64,000 bases of DNA, from contig NZ_CP039852.1 in NCBI RefSeq assembly GCF_006228385.1, forward strand, positions 1,876,001 through 1,940,000, given 5' to 3'. Numbering within the stretch: position 1 is the stretch's first letter; each line of letters opens with the position of its first letter. The notes beneath the pieces are model-generated. The model saw nothing but the letters and a program-made list of their open reading frames with translations. It had not been told where the DNA came from and ran no database searches. Source of the stretch: Salinimonas iocasae (lineage in GTDB: Bacteria; Pseudomonadota; Gammaproteobacteria; Enterobacterales; Alteromonadaceae). Below are positions 1 to 9,616 of the stretch, piece after piece. The translations under genes and the position numbers were made by a program.

Positions 1-3000
1 TCCAGCTCTTCTCGATATGACGCACGTGCCAGAGCCTGCCAGTGGTTGCTTACCGCCTGATTATTAATCTGGTCGAGGAACCAGTGCAGTTCCAGCTGAT
101 TGCCTAACTGGAAGTACAGTTTCGCAATAACTGAGGTGTCATGGTCGTCAGACTCATCAATCTGCGCAATGTCCAGGCTAGAGAACAGGTTAGAGAAGCT
201 TGCTACCTGATAGGCAATGTCGTCCGGTACCCCTTTCTTGGTCAGTGACTCGGTATGTTTGGTAAGCATAGCGAATTCATCTTCAACCAGATACTGCTCA
301 AGGTTCTTACGCAGATCTTCGCATGTACCACGGTACGCATCGATAGCTTCCTGAATACCAAGCGACTGGTTACCATGGCGAATATACCAGCGAGCTGTAC
401 GGCGCATGATACGGCGCGCTTCTTCAAGCATTTTCAGCTGTAGGTCAGCGTCTATGGCTGTGTCCAGCTGCTCGATACGACGCCACAATGGACCAATATC
501 AAAAATGCCTTTTACGATACTGTATGCGTTCGCAATTTCGTCGACCGTTGCGCCTGTTTCTTCCTGCATACGGAACACGAAATTCAGTCCCATATCATTA
601 AGCATATTGTTAGTTAGCTTAGTGGCAATGATTTCACCGCGTAGCGGGTGTTGTTCCATCTGCGACTGAAACTTATCGCGAAGTACAGAAGGAAACGCCT
701 CTACCAAAAGTTTCTCATGATAAGGGTTTTCTGTGATCGCTGGAATGTTCAGTTCATCTTTTAACACCATCTTGCCATAGGCAATCAGAACGCTTAGTTC
801 AGGGCGCGTCAGACCTTTATCTTCGGCGACGCGATCAGAGATCTCATCGTCAGATGGAATAAACTCCAGCTCACGGTTCAGGCGTCCTTCACGTTCCAGG
901 CCATGGATAAATCGTAACTGTTCTTTGAGGGCTGAGTTTCCTGCACGCTCGGTAATAGAAATAGACTGCGTCTGGCGGTAGCAATCCTCAAGCACCAGTT
1001 GTGCGACATCATCAGTCATTTCATAAAGAAGATTATTGCGCTGCTTAGTAGTCAGATCGCCATTATTAACCAGGCTGTTCAGCAGGATCTTGATATTGAC
1101 CTCATTATCGGAACAGTCCACACCGCCCACATTATCAATAAAGTCAGTATTGACTCTGCCGCCATTGGCAGCGTACTCAATACGGCCAAGTTGGGTAAGG
1201 CCCAGGTTACCGCCCTCGCCCACAATTTTAGCCTGTACGTCGCGTCCGTTTACCCGAAGGTCATCGTTCGCCCGGTCACCCACTTCGGCATGGGATTCCT
1301 TCTTACTTTTCACATACGTACCGATACCGCCGTTCCAGATAAGGTCAACTGGCATCTTCAAAATGTTGTGAATAAGCTCGTTTGGCGTCATCGTCATCTG
1401 ACGGGTACCCAGACACTTTTTCATCTCTGGCGTCAGCTTGATAGATTTATCTGCACGACTGAAAACGCCACCACCTTTGGAGATTAGGTCTTTATTGTAA
1501 TCATCCCAGGATAAACGCGGATTTTCGAACAGGCGCTGACGCTCCTCGTAGCTTTTCGCTACATCCGGCTCAGGGTCGAAGAAAATGTGCAGGTGATTAA
1601 ATGCAGAAATCAGCTTGGTGTGTTTTGACAAGAGCATGCCGTTACCAAATACGTCACCAGCCATATCGCCGATACCAACACAGCTGAATTCCGTTGTCTG
1701 ACAGTCAATACCAATCTCACGGAAATGGCGTTTAACAGATTCCCACGCGCCACGAGCGGTTATACCCATTTTCTTGTGGTCATAACCTATACTGCCACCG
1801 GACGCGAACGCATCTCCTAGCCAGAAGTTATATTCATCAGAAATACCATTGGCAATATCGGAGAACGTAGCAGTCCCTTTATCTGCCGCAACAACCAAGT
1901 AAGGGTCATCATCGTCGAGGCGGACCACTTGTTCTGGCGGAACTATTTCACCATTAACAATGTTATCTGTGATATCCAGCAAGCTTCTGATAAAGGTGCG
2001 ATAACACGCCTGCCCTTCCGCCTGAATCACCTCGCGGCTTGCGCCGGCGGGTAAATCCTTACAGACAAAGCCACCTTTCGCACCCACGGGAACGATTACG
2101 GTATTTTTAACCTGCTGCGCTTTAACCAGACCTAAAATCTCAGTTCTGAAATCCTCCTGACGATCTGACCAGCGCAAACCACCGCGAGCTACTTTACCGC
2201 CACGAAGGTGTACACCTTCAACTTTTGGCGAGTAAACAAATATCTCAAATTTAGGAAGCGGCAATGGCATTTCAGGAATTTTTTCAGGTGCCATTTTAAA
2301 TGATACATAAGGCTTCTCGTTACCCTCTTCATCATTCTGGTAGAAGTTGGTACGAAGTGTGGCCTGCATCATATCCAGATAACGACGGATAATGCGGTCG
2401 TCATCCAGGTTGCCTACATTATCGAGCTGCGACTTAATTTCGTTAAGTACGGTTTCTTCGCGCTTTTTAGTGCGCTTTTTATTAGGGTTGTAGCGAAGTT
2501 CGAAATAGGTAACAAGGTGCTTGGCAATCTGCGGATAGTTAGACAGCGTATTAGCGATATAGTCGCGGCTGAAAGAGCTGCCTGTCTGACGCATATACTT
2601 CGCATACGCCCGTAAGATGGTAACCTTACGGCCTGTTAACCCTGCGCCTAATACAAGGCGATTGAACGCATCGTCTTCCAGCAGCTTAGCCCATACTTTT
2701 GCAAACGCATTCTGGAACAGGCTTTGTGCTTTTTCCATGTCCAGCTTATCACCCGCTTTATGTAGCATGGTGAAATCCATGACATAGTTCAACTCGCCTT
2801 CTGAGCAGGTAATTTTAAATGGGCTCTCATCAATGACGCGAAGCCCGAAATTCTCAAGCATCGGCAGAACATCTGATAAGTGAATTGGCTCAGCTTTGTG
2901 AAACAGCTTTAGCTTAACAATGTCACTGTCTTTGCCTTCTTCCTGCGGACGATAAAACAGCATATCGAGCTTATGTTCGTCGTCCAGCGACTCAAGTTTG

Positions 3001-4619
3001 CCAATATCGACCAGTGCCGCGCTGGGCAGATTTTGCTCCATGTAGCTGCGACTAAACGCATTGTTGTACTTTCGTTCAAGTGCCTTGCCGGTCGCCTCGC
3101 CGTGGGCCTGACTGATTGCTGATGCCAGCCTGTCGTTCCAGGTTTTGGTCAGCTCAATAATATTCTGTTCAATTTCTTTCACATCATATTCCGCATTGTT
3201 GTCTTCTACCCGGGCTATGTAATGGGTTCTGGCATAAACAGACTCTGAGAAGAATGTAGTAAATTCGACCTCTTCGGTAGCGCCCAGTGACTCTTTAAGC
3301 AGCGCCTGCGTTTCTTTTCGAAGTTGCGTGTTGTACCGCTCTCTGGGGACAAACACCATACAGGAGAAAAAGCGGCCGAAAATGTCTTTTCGGATAAACA
3401 ACCGGGTAATGCCGCGCTCTTGCATCTGAAAGATGCCCATGACGATTTGTTTTAGCTCTTCCGCAGGAGTTTGCAGTAATTCATCTCTTGGGTACGTTTC
3501 GACGATATTCACAAACGCTTTATAAGCATGAGTGCCTGGCTCGAAACCACTCAGGTCGCAAATCTCCTGGATCTTTTCGCGTAAAATCGGAAGCTGCGTT
3601 ACGCTGGCGTTATAAAATGATGCAGAGTAAAGTCCTAAGAAACGGTGTTCACCTACAACCTGACCGCTCTTGTTGTAAACTTTTATACCCACATAGTCCA
3701 TGTAAGCAGGACGATGTACGCGAGAGCGTGTATTGGTTTTCGTCAGCATCAATGGAGAGTCGCTGAGCGCTTCTTCGCGAGCAGATGCCGGTAGTTTGGA
3801 CAATAGTCTTTCGCGTTCGCTAATTGAGTTTTTCATCAAACCCAGACTACTGTCGTTATCCGGGATCCAGCGATGGTCACCTTCGATAGCTTTCACATTA
3901 TAATAGCGGTAGCCCATCATGGTGAAATTATGGTCAGCCAGCCAGTCGAGAAACTGCTTAATTTTTTTCTCGCCGGTTTTATTGGTTGGCCAGTTAAGCT
4001 TACCAGTATCGTCTTTTACGGCCTGTAACTGATTGGCCATTTCCTGCCAGTCATTCACGGCCAGAGAGACTTCATCCACAACCGAGTGTAATTCTTTAGT
4101 TAGCGCCTCAACTTCCTTACGTGAAGTCTGGCGATCAATTTCGATAAATAATACCGTTTCTTTCTGGGTATCTTTGCCGTTAGCCCCCGGCTCCATGAAC
4201 TCAACTATCTGGTTATCTTTGTCGCGCTTCAGGCCTATCGGGCTATGCAACAACAGATGAGCCGTGATACCCATGCGATTCAGAGACATACGCACAGAAT
4301 CAACAAGAAATGGCATGTCTTTTACCACTATCTCAACGATAGTGTGGCTGGAGTGCCAGCCGTGTTTGGCTATTTCTGGGTTAAAAACTTTTATGTAGGG
4401 TTTATTCTCATCAAAATCATAGAGAATATTCCAAAGACTGAGTGTGGCGCCATAGAGGTCGCTGTCGTTACGGTGCTCCAGATCTTCGTTGGATATATTT
4501 TTATAAAGAAGCTGACCGAACTGTTTCACCAGCGCCTGTTGGTTCGCATCCACCTTTTTATCTATCAGCGAAAAAACGTTATCAAGAAGTACAGAGTGTC
4601 GCTTGGTGGTGACTGTCAT
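1..4619 (-). CDS. gdhB: NAD-specific glutamate dehydrogenase (large class), 3' end cut by window
   Basis: Oxidises L-glutamate to 2-oxoglutarate and ammonia with NAD in the cytoplasm, usually in the catabolic direction. The reading frame runs from an ATG at 4619, preceded by AAGG seven bases away, to the left edge without a stop, about 1540 residues. The family is about 1600 residues, so only the C-terminus is missing. The N-terminal part carries the ACT-like regulatory region; the catalytic core lies roughly between 1000 and 2300 of the window, where VPVGAKGGFV-like, GVGDMAGDVFGNGML and KIVGEGGNLG segments are readable on the minus strand. It is separated from the next cluster by a terminator at 4745-4767 and probably has its own promoter in the 120 bp upstream. 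Family call is very secure; the 180-kDa class typically has allosteric control by amino acids, which is family knowledge. Confidence 0.95.
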   Translation of the reverse strand, partial: MTVTTKRHSVLLDNVFSLIDKKVDANQQALVKQFGQLLYKNISNEDLEHRNDSDLYGATLSLWNILYDFDENKPYIKVFNPEIAKHGWHSSHTIVEIVVKDMPFLVDSVRMSLNRMGITAHLLLHSPIGLKRDKDNQIVEFMEPGANGKDTQKETVLFIEIDRQTSRKEVEALTKELHSVVDEVSLAVNDWQEMANQLQAVKDDTGKLNWPTNKTGEKKIKQFLDWLADHNFTMMGYRYYNVKAIEGDHRWIPDNDSSLGLMKNSISERERLLSKLPASAREEALSDSPLMLTKTNTRSRVHRPAYMDYVGIKVYNKSGQVVGEHRFLGLYSASFYNASVTQLPILREKIQEICDLSGFEPGTHAYKAFVNIVETYPRDELLQTPAEELKQIVMGIFQMQERGITRLFIRKDIFGRFFSCMVFVPRERYNTQLRKETQALLKESLGATEEVEFTTFFSESVYARTHYIARVEDNNAEYDVKEIEQNIIELTKTWNDRLASAISQAHGEATGKALERKYNNAFSRSYMEQNLPSAALVDIGKLESLDDEHKLDMLFYRPQEEGKDSDIVKLKLFHKAEPIHLSDVLPMLENFGLRVIDESPFKITCSEGELNYVMDFTMLHKAGDKLDMEKAQSLFQNAFAKVWAKLLEDDAFNRLVLGAGLTGRKVTILRAYAKYMRQTGSSFSRDYIANTLSNYPQIAKHLVTYFELRYNPNKKRTKKREETVLNEIKSQLDNVGNLDDDRIIRRYLDMMQATLRTNFYQNDEEGNEKPYVSFKMAPEKIPEMPLPLPKFEIFVYSPKVEGVHLRGGKVARGGLRWSDRQEDFRTEILGLVKAQQVKNTVIVPVGAKGGFVCKDLPAGASREVIQAEGQACYRTFIRSLLDITDNIVNGEIVPPEQVVRLDDDDPYLVVAADKGTATFSDIANGISDEYNFWLGDAFASGGSIGYDHKKMGITARGAWESVKRHFREIGIDCQTTEFSCVGIGDMAGDVFGNGMLLSKHTKLISAFNHLHIFFDPEPDVAKSYEERQRLFENPRLSWDDYNKDLISKGGGVFSRADKSIKLTPEMKKCLGTRQMTMTPNELIHNILKMPVDLIWNGGIGTYVKSKKESHAEVGDRANDDLRVNGRDVQAKIVGEGGNLGLTQLGRIEYAANGGRVNTDFIDNVGGVDCSDNEVNIKILLNSLVNNGDLTTKQRNNLLYEMTDDVAQLVLEDCYRQTQSISITERAGNSALKEQLRFIHGLEREGRLNRELEFIPSDDEISDRVAEDKGLTRPELSVLIAYGKMVLKDELNIPAITENPYHEKLLVEAFPSVLRDKFQSQMEQHPLRGEIIATKLTNNMLNDMGLNFVFRMQEETGATVDEIANAYSIVKGIFDIGPLWRRIEQLDTAIDADLQLKMLEEARRIMRRTARWYIRHGNQSLGIQEAIDAYRGTCEDLRKNLEQYLVEDEFAMLTKHTESLTKKGVPDDIAYQVASFSNLFSSLDIAQIDESDDHDTSVIAKLYFQLGNQLELHWFLDQINNQAVSNHWQALARASYREEL

Positions 4620-4744
4620 GTATAAACCTTAAGTTTGTCGTAAGTGCGGAAAAACCTTGACCATTTTCGCTAAAACAAGCGCGCATTGAAAGACCTGTTT
4701 TAACGTTAAATTAACAGCATAGATAAGTATGCACGAAACACCTA

Positions 4745-4767
4745 TAAAAAAGGCCCTAACGGGCCTT
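4745..4767 (-). terminator. Rho-independent terminator of the RND/DUF1302 cluster
   Basis: On the minus strand a 7-bp perfect stem (AAGGCCC / GGGCCTT) with a GTTA loop is followed by a run of T. It sits 43 bp beyond the stop of the RND exporter and ahead of the glutamate dehydrogenase start, so it closes the cluster. Confidence 0.85.
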
Positions 4768-4809
4768 AAAAGTGCTTACCTATGCAAAAATAATTTTGCT
4801 TTACGGTGT

Positions 4810-7131
4810 CTAGTCTTCGTTACGCTTAAACCAAAGCACCCTGGCCAGTGCCGGTAATACGATGATTGCGCCCAACATGTTCACCAGGAACATAAAGGTT
4901 AGCAAAATTCCCATGTCCATCTGGAACTTAAGTGACGAGAACACCCAGGTACTGACACCAACTGCTAACGTAATACCGGTGAAAAGAACTGCACTACCAC
5001 GCTCACGCAATGCAGCCAGATACGCCTGCTGCACACTGTCGCCCTGCTTAAGCCGGTAGTTCATGGTAGACAGGATATAAATACCATAATCCACACCGAT
5101 GCCTACGCCCAGTGCAATAACGGGTAGCGTAGAAACCGTCAGGCCGATTTCTAAAAACGTCATCAGCGCCTGAGCCAGTACAGATACAACGTAGAGCGGA
5201 ATAACAACAGAGAGCGTTGAGCGCAATGAGCGGAACGACAGCAAACACAACAGAATTACCGCGCCGAATACATAACCCATCATTGGTAGCTGAGCCGATT
5301 TCACCGCTTCGTTTGTTGCAGCCATTACACCCACAGGGCCAGAAGCGAGGCTAAATTTCAAATCGTCAGTCTCGTATTGTTCACGATAGTCTTTCACCGC
5401 TTCCACAACGCGTGTAATTGTTTCTGCCTTATGGTCCTGCATAAATAAAATAACAGGCATTACAGAACAGTCGCCGTTAAGCAGACCGGAAGATGTAGGC
5501 ACTCTGGCAATTGCCTGAACCAGTGTTTGCTGGTTTCGTGGCAGCACCTGCCACTTCACGTTACCTTCGTTGTAGCCCGCATTAACAACTTTGGCAATGG
5601 AAGCAAGGGATGCCGCAGACTGAACGCCCGGCACATTTTCCATCTTCCACTGAAAATCATCTATTGAGCGCATGACATCGTAACTGGTACAGGCATCGCC
5701 ACTGGTTTCTACTAATACAGACAAGTAGTCTACGGTGACCTCGTATCTATCGGTAATCAGGAAGGTATCCTGGTTGTATCTTGAAGATTCATGCAACGCG
5801 GGTGCGCCGGCATGGAGATCGCCAATTTTCATCTGTTGCGACTGATAAAAGCCAAAGACCAGCAATAGCGCAGTTATTACCAGGATACTGTAAGCCGCTT
5901 TTTTATGTGAACACTTAGAAACGAACTGCCAGAAGCGTAGTGAATGCGCTTCTTTGCCCTCAAACTTGGCCACATACTTGTGATCAAGCTTCAAAAAGCT
6001 CATCAGCACTGGCAACAGAATAAGGTTTGTCAGAATAATTACAGCCACACCGATACTGGCGGTGATGGCAAGTTCTCTGATAATACCGATATCGATAACC
6101 AGCAGGGTCATGAAACCGACAGTATCAGACAACAATGCAATACCACCTGGAATCAGCAAACTTCTGAATGCAAACATCGCGGCATGTTTTGCGCCGGCCC
6201 CGCCTATCGCCTTTTTCTCTACGGCGTTAATCATCTGAACACCGTGGGAAACTCCAATAGCGAACACCAGGAAAGGCACTAAGATAGACATCGGGTCGAT
6301 GCCAAAGCCGAGTACTGATAGCAGGCCCATTTGCCATACGACAGCGATAAAAGAACAGGTAAGAGGTAAAACAGTTAGCATGATACTTCTGGAGAAGAAG
6401 TACACCATGATAGCGGTAATCGCTAACGCAATAGCAAAAAACAGTACAACATCTTTAGCGCCATCTGCTACATCGCCAATCATTTTGGCAAAGCCGATAA
6501 CGTGTATGGAAATTCGGTCGTTTTCAAACTGACCGCGCAGCTTTTCTTCTAACTGGCCTGCCAGGGCAAGTGTATCAAGTGGCTCACCAGTTTCAGGATC
6601 AAGTTCCAGCAATTGGGCCGTCACCATCGCACAGCTGTAATCATTTGATACCTGACGGCCTACAATATTGGCTTTCTCAATGTTCGCTGCGACTTTATCT
6701 AAAGCTGCCGGGTTTTTAGCATCAAAATCGGCTGGTATAACCGGGCCGCCTGCGAAACCACCCTCTACAATTTCAGTAAATCGGGTTGAGGGTGAAAACA
6801 GCGAAACTACCAACGAACGGTCTACACCATTGATGAAAAACAGTTGGTCATGCACATTTTTAAGTGTATCGAAGAACTCCGGGTTAAAAATGTTCCCCGT
6901 TTCATCACACACCGAAACATACACGCTGTTGGCACCACCAAAATCTTTACGGTGCTGCATATAAGTTTGCATATATTCGTGATTGAGGGGGATGTTCTTC
7001 TCAAACCCAGCATCAAGACGAATTTGAGTGGATTGATACCCCAAAAATAGTGTAGCGATGGCGAACAAGGCGATGACAACGATTCGATTTGAGAAAATCA
7101 GCCTTTCAAAAAAGTTGGTAATACCCGACAT
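4810..7131 (-). CDS. RND/MMPL-superfamily exporter
   Basis: A 773-residue inner-membrane protein of the RND superfamily, MMPL-like branch (COG1033 type). One N-terminal membrane span near residues 15-32 is followed by a large extracytoplasmic loop (about 33-225), then five clustered spans to about 385. The pattern repeats: a span near 410-428, a second loop, and spans from about 625 to the end. This duplicated 1+5 layout is the RND signature. Proteins of this branch export or flip lipids and other hydrophobic molecules using the proton gradient; the substrate here is unknown. It is the last gene of a leftward cluster, 9 bp after the Ycf48-like gene, with DUF1329 and DUF1302 upstream. No separate membrane-fusion protein or TolC is present, which supports a route using the neighbouring periplasmic and barrel proteins instead. 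Confidence 0.9.
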   Translation of the reverse strand: MSGITNFFERLIFSNRIVVIALFAIATLFLGYQSTQIRLDAGFEKNIPLNHEYMQTYMQHRKDFGGANSVYVSVCDETGNIFNPEFFDTLKNVHDQLFFINGVDRSLVVSLFSPSTRFTEIVEGGFAGGPVIPADFDAKNPAALDKVAANIEKANIVGRQVSNDYSCAMVTAQLLELDPETGEPLDTLALAGQLEEKLRGQFENDRISIHVIGFAKMIGDVADGAKDVVLFFAIALAITAIMVYFFSRSIMLTVLPLTCSFIAVVWQMGLLSVLGFGIDPMSILVPFLVFAIGVSHGVQMINAVEKKAIGGAGAKHAAMFAFRSLLIPGGIALLSDTVGFMTLLVIDIGIIRELAITASIGVAVIILTNLILLPVLMSFLKLDHKYVAKFEGKEAHSLRFWQFVSKCSHKKAAYSILVITALLLVFGFYQSQQMKIGDLHAGAPALHESSRYNQDTFLITDRYEVTVDYLSVLVETSGDACTSYDVMRSIDDFQWKMENVPGVQSAASLASIAKVVNAGYNEGNVKWQVLPRNQQTLVQAIARVPTSSGLLNGDCSVMPVILFMQDHKAETITRVVEAVKDYREQYETDDLKFSLASGPVGVMAATNEAVKSAQLPMMGYVFGAVILLCLLSFRSLRSTLSVVIPLYVVSVLAQALMTFLEIGLTVSTLPVIALGVGIGVDYGIYILSTMNYRLKQGDSVQQAYLAALRERGSAVLFTGITLAVGVSTWVFSSLKFQMDMGILLTFMFLVNMLGAIIVLPALARVLWFKRNED

Positions 7132-7140
7132 AACAGCTTC

Positions 7141-8175
7141 TTATTGTAAATTTAGTTGTTCGATACCATTAGCTGTAACAGCAATGACTTTATCATTAAA
7201 CGCTTCGGCATTGACGATAGCAGCCTTGTTAGCTACTTGTCTGACCGACACGCCTTTGGCAGGTTTGCAGTCTGCAGGGTTTGCGTACGGATCATGTTCA
7301 CTGACGGGTAACGGCCTCGACAATGAAACGACCATGCCATTATTACCCAATGCATATACCGTCTTAGCGTTCTTAAGATAAATAGAATTCAGCGTACTGG
7401 TTGAGCAGGTTTTTACGTACTCCCAGTTTTCATTCCCACGCATTACAAAGATGTTACCGCGCAACCCTACGGTCAATAATGTGGAATCATCCAGTGGCTT
7501 TATGTCAAAAAATGAACCGGTATAATCGACTTCAAACCGTTGCCAGTTTTGACCAAAGTCCGAGCTGTGGGCAAGCGTGCCAGCCTCGCCGGCCAGATAC
7601 AGTTTGTTTCCAACCTGGGTTACACGATTAATATGAGGAAGTATGGAGTTTAGCTCCTGCTCATAGAAATCAGGATCTTCTTCCTTTACATCTTCAAGAT
7701 ACTCTCTGTCATAAGGGTCGAGTAACGAAGCGTGAAGTTCTGATGACCAGTTGGCGCCACCGTCCCGGGTTCTGTAAAACATTCCGTAAGCGCCAACAGC
7801 TATCCCGTGCTGCTTATCAAAAAAAACGATATCTAGAAATGGTCGCTGTTTGTCCGGAGCTTCAAACTGAATTTCCCAGGTGCTGCCATTATCTGCCGAA
7901 TGAATAATGGTGGCGTCGTGACCGGCAGCCCATATGTGGTCGTCTATCGTTGCCACTGCTGTGAGGGTTGCAGTCGTAGGTACGTCAGCCTGTGTGTAGG
8001 TTTCGCCATCAGAGGAGAGCAAGATATGTCCGCGCTCACCCACCATGACAACCTGCTCATCTGCCGTTATATCTAATAATAACGACTGCTCAACTAATGG
8101 CGCCTGATACGCATCCTGAGCGGAAATAGCAGTACTGAATGCCAGCGCAGCAAATGCTGCCAGTGGTTTTTTCAT
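7141..8175 (-). CDS. Ycf48/Hcf136-like periplasmic beta-propeller protein
   Basis: A 344-residue secreted protein: signal peptide in residues 1-19 ending at a Ala-Gln-type site (AISAQ), then repeated propeller blades of the photosystem-II-assembly/BNR type. Typical blade phrases are visible (DGETYTQ, DNGSTWEIQF, DGGANWSS, DFGQNWQRF), along with IVFFDKQHGIAVGAYG, a classic Ycf48 segment. In plants and cyanobacteria the fold is an assembly factor; in heterotrophic bacteria it recurs beside RND/DUF1329/DUF1302 genes with no settled role. It may act as a scaffold for the exporter in the periplasm, which is inference. It follows a hairpin terminator after DUF1329, so its expression may depend on readthrough, and precedes the RND gene by 9 bp. 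Confidence 0.88.
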   Translation of the reverse strand: MKKPLAAFAALAFSTAISAQDAYQAPLVEQSLLLDITADEQVVMVGERGHILLSSDGETYTQADVPTTATLTAVATIDDHIWAAGHDATIIHSADNGSTWEIQFEAPDKQRPFLDIVFFDKQHGIAVGAYGMFYRTRDGGANWSSELHASLLDPYDREYLEDVKEEDPDFYEQELNSILPHINRVTQVGNKLYLAGEAGTLAHSSDFGQNWQRFEVDYTGSFFDIKPLDDSTLLTVGLRGNIFVMRGNENWEYVKTCSTSTLNSIYLKNAKTVYALGNNGMVVSLSRPLPVSEHDPYANPADCKPAKGVSVRQVANKAAIVNAEAFNDKVIAVTANGIEQLNLQ

Positions 8176-8201
8176 AGGAGAAACTTCCTGAAATAGAAGT
8201 G

Positions 8202-8228
8202 AAAAAGCAACCGCAGGCGCGGTTGCTT
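8202..8228 (-). terminator. Internal terminator/attenuator between DUF1329 and Ycf48-like genes
   Basis: On the minus strand an 8-bp GC-rich perfect stem (GCAACCGC / GCGGTTGC) with a GCCT loop is followed by five T. It starts 9 bp after the DUF1329 stop and ends 27 bp before the Ycf48-like start. It would let the two upstream envelope genes be made in excess over the propeller and exporter. Confidence 0.75.
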
Positions 8229-8236
8229 AACAGGTT

Positions 8237-9604
8237 TTAACGCATGCCTTCGCGACGAAGGGCTTGTGGTGTGAACTCAACATCACGCGGACGGATTGAA
8301 AAATCGTAAATCTGTTCTTCGTTATCAAGGCCGATGGCAAGATAACGACGAGAGTTCAGATCATGATAAACGTCCAGGGTTGACCATTGGGTAGGTACAT
8401 CGTAGTAGTTTACGCCATAAGCGAATGCTACACGGTACAACTCACCACGGTTGTCATACATATCTGCAACCTGAATTTGCCAACTATCTTCATCAATGAA
8501 GAAAACGCGTTTTTGATACACGTGACGGAATCCATCTTTCAGCGTCGCTTCAACAACCCAAACACGGTGTTTTTCCCAACGTGTCAGGTCAGGGTTGATA
8601 TGGTTAGGCGTCAGAATATCTGAATAAGAAACATCGTCGCTATGCAACTTATAGTTGTTATAAGCAACATACATTTCTTTCTTACCTTTCAGCTCCCAGT
8701 TATAGCGGTTAGGTGAGCCGTTGAACATATCGAAATCGTCTGTTGTTCTCAGGCCATCCGCCGCTGTTCCAGGCGTGTCATAGGCAATGTTAGGTGCAGC
8801 TCTCACACGACGCTGACCGGTGTTGTATGTCCATGCACGACGGGGTTCTTTAATCTGATCTACTGTTTCATGTACCAGTAGTGCTGTACCTGCTAGTCGT
8901 GCTGGCTTTGTGACCTTCTGTTTAAACATAAACAGAATATTGTCTTCCAGTAGTTCTTCAGGCGTCATCTCAGGCTGGGCATATTTAATCAGCAGTTGCT
9001 CATCAAAACCGATAACGTTGTAGTCACCCGATGATGTCACAGCCGCCTGGCCGCCGTAGCGCTGAACTGCCTCACCACGATAACGTAAGATGTGGTTCCA
9101 GATAGCTTCAAGACCGTTCTGTGGAACCGGGAATGGTATCCCCATTACCGCGCCTTTCAGACCGTTACCGCCTTCAATCAATTCTGCACGTGTTGCATTT
9201 TCTTTCGTTGCTTCGTACACAGACTGTGGGTTTGACGCTGAGCGGCGTGTTTCATATACAGGCATTTCAAAGGTTTCTGGATAGGCTTCAAAAAGCTTTA
9301 TCTGACCTTCAGACAGAAACTCTGCATACTCTTTATAGTTGTCAGCAGTAATAGTGAATTTAACTTCGTCACCTTCAAACGGATCAGGGTGATGATCACC
9401 CACTTCGAAGCCTGACGGCGCTTCTGTAATACCGCCCGACCAGGCAGGAATACTGCCGTCAGCGTTAGCGGCTTTTTCACCACCAAGCGGCGTTAAAGCG
9501 TTGCCCAGCTTGTCAGCTTCTTCCTGTGACACCTTTGCCATGACATTGGCACTGGCAAGTGACAGGGAAACTGCTGCTGCAATAAAACCTAATTTTCTAA
9601 TCAT
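8237..9604 (-). CDS. DUF1329 periplasmic protein (LolB-like family)
   Basis: A 455-residue protein with a signal peptide (residues 1-23, ending NVMA) and the DUF1329 domain over nearly all the mature chain. Family hallmarks include LGNALTPLGGEKAANADGS near the N-terminus, the KEPRRAWTYNTGQRRVRAAP stretch in the middle, and DSWQIQVADMYDNRGELYRV near residue 385. From memory the family is placed with the LolA/LolB fold, which carries lipids across the periplasm; no function has been firmly assigned. It lies 12 bp after DUF1302, its almost invariant partner. A terminator follows directly, so these two genes form the highly expressed part of the cluster. Its mature N-terminus (KVSQEEA) has no lipobox cysteine, so it is soluble rather than a lipoprotein. 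Confidence 0.92.
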   Translation of the reverse strand: MIRKLGFIAAAVSLSLASANVMAKVSQEEADKLGNALTPLGGEKAANADGSIPAWSGGITEAPSGFEVGDHHPDPFEGDEVKFTITADNYKEYAEFLSEGQIKLFEAYPETFEMPVYETRRSASNPQSVYEATKENATRAELIEGGNGLKGAVMGIPFPVPQNGLEAIWNHILRYRGEAVQRYGGQAAVTSSGDYNVIGFDEQLLIKYAQPEMTPEELLEDNILFMFKQKVTKPARLAGTALLVHETVDQIKEPRRAWTYNTGQRRVRAAPNIAYDTPGTAADGLRTTDDFDMFNGSPNRYNWELKGKKEMYVAYNNYKLHSDDVSYSDILTPNHINPDLTRWEKHRVWVVEATLKDGFRHVYQKRVFFIDEDSWQIQVADMYDNRGELYRVAFAYGVNYYDVPTQWSTLDVYHDLNSRRYLAIGLDNEEQIYDFSIRPRDVEFTPQALRREGMR

Positions 9605-9616
9605 AGTAAGCGCCCC

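Noticed and set aside
999..1487. Plus-strand 162-residue frame inside glutamate dehydrogenase
   Set aside because: Antisense to a clearly conserved gene, with no ribosome site or recognisable domain.
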